DNA of 64,000 nucleotides from Hippophae tibetana (Eukaryota; Streptophyta; Magnoliopsida; Rosales; Elaeagnaceae), in assembly GCA_037013495.1 (NCBI GenBank), contig CM072812.1:78475840-78539839 (forward strand), written 5' to 3'. The translations under genes and the position numbers were made by a program. Under the pieces are notes generated by a model. It was not told where the DNA came from, searched no databases, and saw only the letters and a program-made list of their open reading frames with translations. Positions 59,119 to 64,000 of the stretch are shown piece by piece (within the stretch, counting starts at the first letter, position 1; every line of letters begins with the position of its first letter).

Positions 59119-60773
59119 TCAATTTGAGGGAGAAATTCCCAAGGCACTTCTAAGATACTCAAATCTTTGAGTGACTATGGCTTTAGTGAATATATAAGCT
59201 AATTGTCTCTCAGTAGGTACAAACTCAAGTGTCACTATTTTCTCTTCAACTAATTCTCGAATAAAGTGATGCCTAATGTCAATGTGCTTAGTTCTAGAAT
59301 GTTGAACCGGGTTCTTAGAAATACATATAGCACTAGAGTTATCACAATATAAGGGCAGCATACCTTGTGGTTGACCGTAGTCCTTGAGCATGTTTTTCAT
59401 CCAAAGCATTTGTGTGCAAGAGCTTCCTGCAGCAATGTATTCCGCTTCAGCTGTAGAGAGTGAGATAGAGTTCTGCTTTTTACTGTGCCATGATACTAAG
59501 TTGTTTCCAACATAGAAATAACCACCTCATGTGCTCTTCCTATCATCTTGGTTGCCTGCCCAGTCGACATCTGTAAAACCACTTACTTCACAAGTAATGT
59601 CAGTAGTAAAATATAAACCATAATTACTTGTTCCTGAGATATACCTGATGATTCTCTTTACATTCTCTAAGTGTGATTCCTTAGGGTCAGCTTGATAACG
59701 GGCACACACACCAACACTAAAACATATGTCAGGTCTACTTTGAGTGAGGTAAAGTAAACTACCTATCATACTCCTATAAAGGGTTTGATCAACACTTTTA
59801 CCTTGAGTGCCCTTTGTAATTTTTGTGCTGGTAGCTAAAAGAGTCCGTAATGGCTTGCTAGTTTCAAGACCAAACCTTTTAACAAGGTTACATGCGTACT
59901 TGGTTTGAGAAATAAATATATTATCACGAGATTGTTTGATTGGTAAACCAAGGAAGAAATTCATTTCACCTACCATGGACATTTCAAATTCATTTGTCAT
60001 AACATGCACAAAATCATCCACTAGTGTACTAGATGTGGATCCAAAAACTATGTCATCCACATAAATTTGAGCAATAAAGATCTCATCACTCCTCCTTTTA
60101 ATGAATAAAGTCTTATCAACTCCCCCTCGAATAAATCCCTTGTTCAAAAGATAGTTGGTAAGTCTCTCATGCCATGCTCGTGGAGCTTGTTTTAAACCAT
60201 ACAAAGCCTTTTTGAGTTTGTAAACATGATTTGGAAATTTCGGATCAACAAATCCTTTTGGTTGTTCCACGTACACTCCTCATTAAAAAATCCATTCAAA
60301 AAGGCATACTTAACATCCATTTGATATAATTTGAACTTCATATGATAGGAAATGGCAAGTAAAATCCTAATTGACTCTAGTCTAGCGACAGGTGCAAATT
60401 TTTCATCAAAGTCAACTCCTTCTACTTGCATATAGCCTTGAGCTACTAACCTAGCCTTATTTCTAACAACAATGTCATGCTCATTAGATTTATTTTTGAA
60501 CACCCATTTTGTTCCAATAATATTTTTGTTTTTAGGCTTAGGTACTAATACCCACACATGATTTCTTTCAAATTGAGCTAACTCATCCTACATGGCATTT
60601 ATCCAAAATTCATCCCTAAGGGCTTCATTCACATTTTTTGGTTCAAATTGAGAAATATAACATAAATGGGTTACCTCACTTATTTGTCTCCTTCTTGTTA
60701 CCATGCTTGCATTAGTATCTCCAATTATATTCTTAATAGGATGATTTTTTGAAGTTCGAGTTGGATTTATCAT
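59119..60773 (-). pseudogene. RT and RNase H of copia element D (fossil)
   Basis: RT with [17 protein letters not shown]-type start, [14 protein letters not shown] and [11 protein letters not shown] (59527-60557), followed by RNase H with [14 protein letters not shown] and the end CDNSSAICISKNPVQHS plus HIDIRHHFIRE (59119-59409). Broken in a few places. Confidence 0.9.
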
Positions 60774-62170
60774 TGATGAGGTTGATGCTTCTTCTTTCTT
60801 TTCTTTTCTTTTCTTTCCTCTAACTCTTCTTCTTTTATTCCAATTGTGTCATTGGTCATTGTTAATTGAGGTGTTGTGAAATGTTCTTCATTTCCAACTT
60901 CTTCACTTGTAATCTTCTTACCTCCATCATCTATAATGACATTTATGGATTCCATAACTACATTAGTTCTACAGTTGAAGACTCTATAAGCTCTACTATT
61001 TAGGGAATACCCAAGAAATATACCTTCATCACTTCTTGAATCAAACTTACCCAACTGTTCATGATCTCTAAGTATGTAGCATTTACTTCCAAAAACATGC
61101 ATAAATTTCAGATTGGGTTTTTTACCTCTCCATATCTCATAGGGAGTTTGGTTTGTACCTGGACAAAGATATACACGATTTATAATGTGACATGCAGTGT
61201 TTATAGCTTCAGCCCAAAACCTTTTGGAGACTCCTTTGGCATGCATCATTACTCTTGCCATCTCTTGAAGTATCCTATTTTTCCGTTCAACTACTCCATT
61301 TTGTTGAGGTGTGATAGGAGCAGAGAATTCATGAAAGATACCATGTTCTTTACAGAAGTCAGCATACTTGGTATTTTCAAACTCTTTTCCATGGTCTGTT
61401 CTCAGTATCTTGATGGTTACTATTTTGTCACCTACTTCAACCTGCACTCTTGTACAATATGAGATGAAGAACTCAAAAGCATCTGACTTGTCTCTAAGAA
61501 AGTCTACCCACGTGTAACGAGAAAAGTCATCTACTACAACTATGATATATTTCTTACCTCCAATACTTTCTGTTCTCATAGGACCTATAAGGTCAATATG
61601 TATCAATTCCAATACTCTGTTTGTATTTATACTCTTGATCTTCTTATGAGAAATCCTAGTTTTTTTACCCAATTGACATGGTCCACATACATGTGTTTCA
61701 ATTTTTGAAAGAATAGGCAAACCACGCACAGTCTCAATTTTTCTTAATCTAACCAGATCTTTAAAATTCATATGACCTAGATTTTTGTGCCACAAGATAG
61801 TTGAGTCATTGCTAGCTAGGTTACATGTTACTGTGGGTGATGTATCAATACAATAACAATTGTCATGTGATCTGATTCCCTTAATCATACATTCACCATT
61901 TTGATCTGTTACAATATAGTGATTGTTTGTAAATTGCACATTAAAATCACTATCACATATTTGACTTATGCTAATCAAGTTTGCCTTAAGTCCTTCCACA
62001 TATAAAACTTCATCAAGTTTAGGGATACCCTCTATTTGAACAGAGCCTTTTCCAATAATTTTAGATGTTTTACCATCACCAAAGGTAACTATCCCTTCAT
62101 TGTATTCCTTAAAGGTTTTAAACAAAGAACGATTCCCCGTCATGTGTCTAGAGCATCCACTATCAAAATA
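60770..62170 (-). pseudogene. Integrase (and protease end) of copia element D (fossil)
   Basis: A 457-residue open frame with GAG-pre-integrase, zinc site (HKNLGHMNF and CGPCQLGKK), catalytic core (VVDDFSRYTWVDFL, LRTDHGKEFENTKY, TPQQNGVVERKNRIL) and the C-terminal GKKPNLKFMHVFGSKCY. The protease DSG active site lies just before it at about 62150-62165. Confidence 0.9.
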
Positions 62171-62379
62171 CCAAGCAGTATTTTATTTAAATTTAAATGC
62201 TATATGGGCCACAAAGCAGTGCAACTCAGATTTCTTAACCCATCCCTTTTTTTAATTTTGGACATTTGAGTTACTGGTTTCTTATATTCCTCTTTTTGTG
62301 TAGTTCTTGTAGTAAAAACTTTACGTTTTGAAATTTTTTGAGGTGCTTTAGAAACATTTGTATTTGTTATAGAATCATA

Positions 62380-63990
62380 AGCATGAAGAAATCTACACTT
62401 AGGTCTAATATGTCCTTTCCTACCACAATGATGACAGATAGGAACAAACTAAATTTTCTTAGAATGATAAGGTGCAGAAACTACCTTCCCTGCCTGAGCA
62501 ATAATGGGTTTTACAAATTGAGTTTTGGATGATGAAGGTGTTGATTGTTCATCTATGTATCCAATACCTCTCTTATCTCCATGTGGCTTTCCATAGTCTA
62601 GGACTTTGGTTAGTTTTTCAACACCTATGGTCAAATTCTTTACCGTCTTTTTAGCAATACTAAGTTCTTTCCTAAGATTTTTGTTTTCCTCAGTGGTTTC
62701 TGCTAATCTCATATTCAAGGCATTAATATGATTAGACAATTCCTTTTTATCTTTCTCTAGTCTATAGGAATTTGTTTTATGAACATTGATGATATCATTA
62801 AGTTTAATTACTTCCACAAGCAATTTATATCTCTCTTACCTGGCACCTAGACAATCCATGAATAGTTCCTCATGATTGGATACATTAAACTTAGACAGTA
62901 AGAGAGAAGAGTTTATTTTCTCATTTTCTTCATCCGAGCTAAGATCAGAGTCATTGTGATGTGCATTGGTAGTTGCGGTGAAGGCACAATAATTAGTGTC
63001 ATCATCCTCTGAGTTACTAGCATTGTCCTGCTCACTTTCTGTGTCACTGAGTGTAGCATTAAAGGCTTTTCCAAATTTCTTTTTATTGTTAGCACAATAT
63101 GTAGAAATATGACCAAATCCTCCACAAGTAAAGCATTGGGGACTAGTGGGTTTACTTTTCTTACCATCAAGGCTAGGAGGCTTGATTTCCCTTGACTTTC
63201 GGTCATTTGAACGACTGGATTGTCCCTTGTTGGAATGATTATTCTGTTGACCCTTCTTCTTCATAAACTTCTTAAATTTTTGTGCTAACAAGACTAGTGA
63301 CTCATCATTCATATCATCATCACTATCAGAGATGTTCTTTTTGGAGCTTTTGAATGCCATATCCTTATTTTTCTTGGGTGGATCAAGAGAAAGCTCATAG
63401 GTTTGGATTGACCCGACAAGTTCATCAATTTTTAGTGTGTCTACATTCTTGCTTTCCTCTATTGCTGTAATTTTCATCTTATAGTCTGCTGTTAAAGAGC
63501 TTAGAAGTTTGCGCACTTGTATAGGTTGTGGAATTTTCTCACCAAGGTTAGAACAAGCATTAGTGATATCACAGAAGTGAGCATAAAATTGACCAAAGGT
63601 TTCGTTGTTGCTCATTTTAATAGAATCAAACTCAGATGTTAGCAATCTTAATTTTGTTTGTTTTACTTGGGAAGTACCTTCATGAGCAAGAGCAAGTGCA
63701 TTCCATGCGTCTTTAGTAGTCTCATAGTCGGAGATGCGACGTAACTCATCCATCGACACTGTAGCAAATATTGAGCTTAGACCTTTTTGGTTTGCCCCAC
63801 TAAGGGTGCGTTCTTCAGTGGTCCAGTCTCTTCTTGGCATTATGATTGTTACACCATCTTTCGTTACTGAAGGTGGTTCCCAACCATCAAGAATAGCATC
63901 CTAGAATTTTTCATCTTGTCTGAGAAAGGCTTGCATGCGAGCCTTCCAGTAAGGGTAATTAAACCCACCAAAGAGTGGGGGTCTAACAGA
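62380..63990 (-). pseudogene. gag of copia element D (fossil)
   Basis: Starts outside the window. Capsid-like UBN2-type part with RPPLFGGFNYPYWKARM (about 63925-63980) and YETTKDAWNALALAHEG, CCHC knuckle near 63100-63145, acidic Asp/Ser/Glu-rich stretch, coiled coil (62540-62820, LSNHINALNMRLAETTEENK) and second knuckle near 62395-62435. Broken in few places. Confidence 0.85.
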
Positions 63991-64000
63991 TGACTCACCT

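Larger units (their letters stand above)
56199..64000 (-). mobile_element. Ty1/copia element D, SIRE/Maximus-like, runs out of the window
   Basis: Minus-strand element with 3' LTR at 56199-57613, purine tract 57616-57634, a 1.5-kb non-coding stretch, RNase H and RT (59119-60557), integrase (60588-62143), protease (GCSRHMTG near 62130-62165), second zinc knuckle (CHHCGRKGHIRPKC, about 62395-62435), coiled-coil part of gag (62449-62823) and long gag with a first knuckle (CFTCGGFGHISTYC, about 63100-63145). A long gag with two knuckles and a long coiled coil is typical for the SIRE lineage. It is broken, with only a handful of breaks in the visible part, and has the longest open frames of the window (457 and 334 residues), so it is probably the youngest element. 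5' LTR not in the window. Confidence 0.9.

Noticed and set aside
61061-61462. 133-codon plus-strand frame opposite integrase of copia element D
   Set aside because: Antisense shadow of a well-supported integrase frame.

Overview
The window looks like repeat-rich nuclear DNA of a flowering plant, probably a dicot. It is very AT-rich, with two spliced host genes of typical plant families lying in a sea of LTR retrotransposons and endogenous pararetrovirus (Caulimoviridae) remains. All coordinates and calls come from reading the sequence; no database search was run.

Layout. A decayed, shortened Ty1/copia element (about 1.58-4.49 kb, minus). A full-length but broken copia element on plus (5886-12021) with about 0.93 kb LTRs and a near-matching 5-bp target duplication. 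A five-exon host gene for a NEP1-interacting-protein-like RING-H2 membrane protein (12451-14835, minus) with a MITE in intron 1. AT-rich spacer. A copia element with very short LTRs, an initiator-Met-tRNA primer site and a perfect TGATA target duplication (17578-22876, minus). A large pararetrovirus fossil (about 23.47-30.3 kb, minus) carrying capsid, zinc knuckle, protease, RT/RNase H, viroplasmin/TAV, a promoter with TATA box, and two small downstream ORFs; a 1-kb inverted-repeat DNA transposon sits in it. A seven-exon host gene for a type II membrane prolyl 4-hydroxylase (33047-35384, minus), complete with its catalytic residues. A second, mosaic pararetrovirus cluster (about 36.35-42.5 kb) with pieces in alternating orientation, including the movement protein that is missing from the first cluster.

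From 42.5 kb on is a Ty3/gypsy composite, most like the Tat lineage: plus-strand extra ORF with intron-like signals, six copies of a 117-bp tandem repeat, then integrase, RNase H, RT, protease and gag on minus. It was hit by two solo LTRs (47247-49622 with TSD GTGGT; 52665-54913 with TSD TGGAT). Its gag is cut at 56198 by a SIRE/Maximus-like copia element (56199 to beyond the window end), which has the longest open frames and looks youngest.

The two host genes are unrelated in function (ubiquitin-ligase-type RING protein; proline hydroxylation in the secretory pathway) and appear intact. The points most worth a second look are the pararetrovirus arrangement with its uncharacterised 142-residue ORF, the repeat family that sits at the same place beside the viroplasmin gene in both clusters, the antisense ORF plus tandem-repeat region of the gypsy element, and the two unusual solo LTRs with duplicated promoters, G-box-bearing GC islands and long inverted repeats. 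No tRNA, rRNA or CRISPR array was seen.
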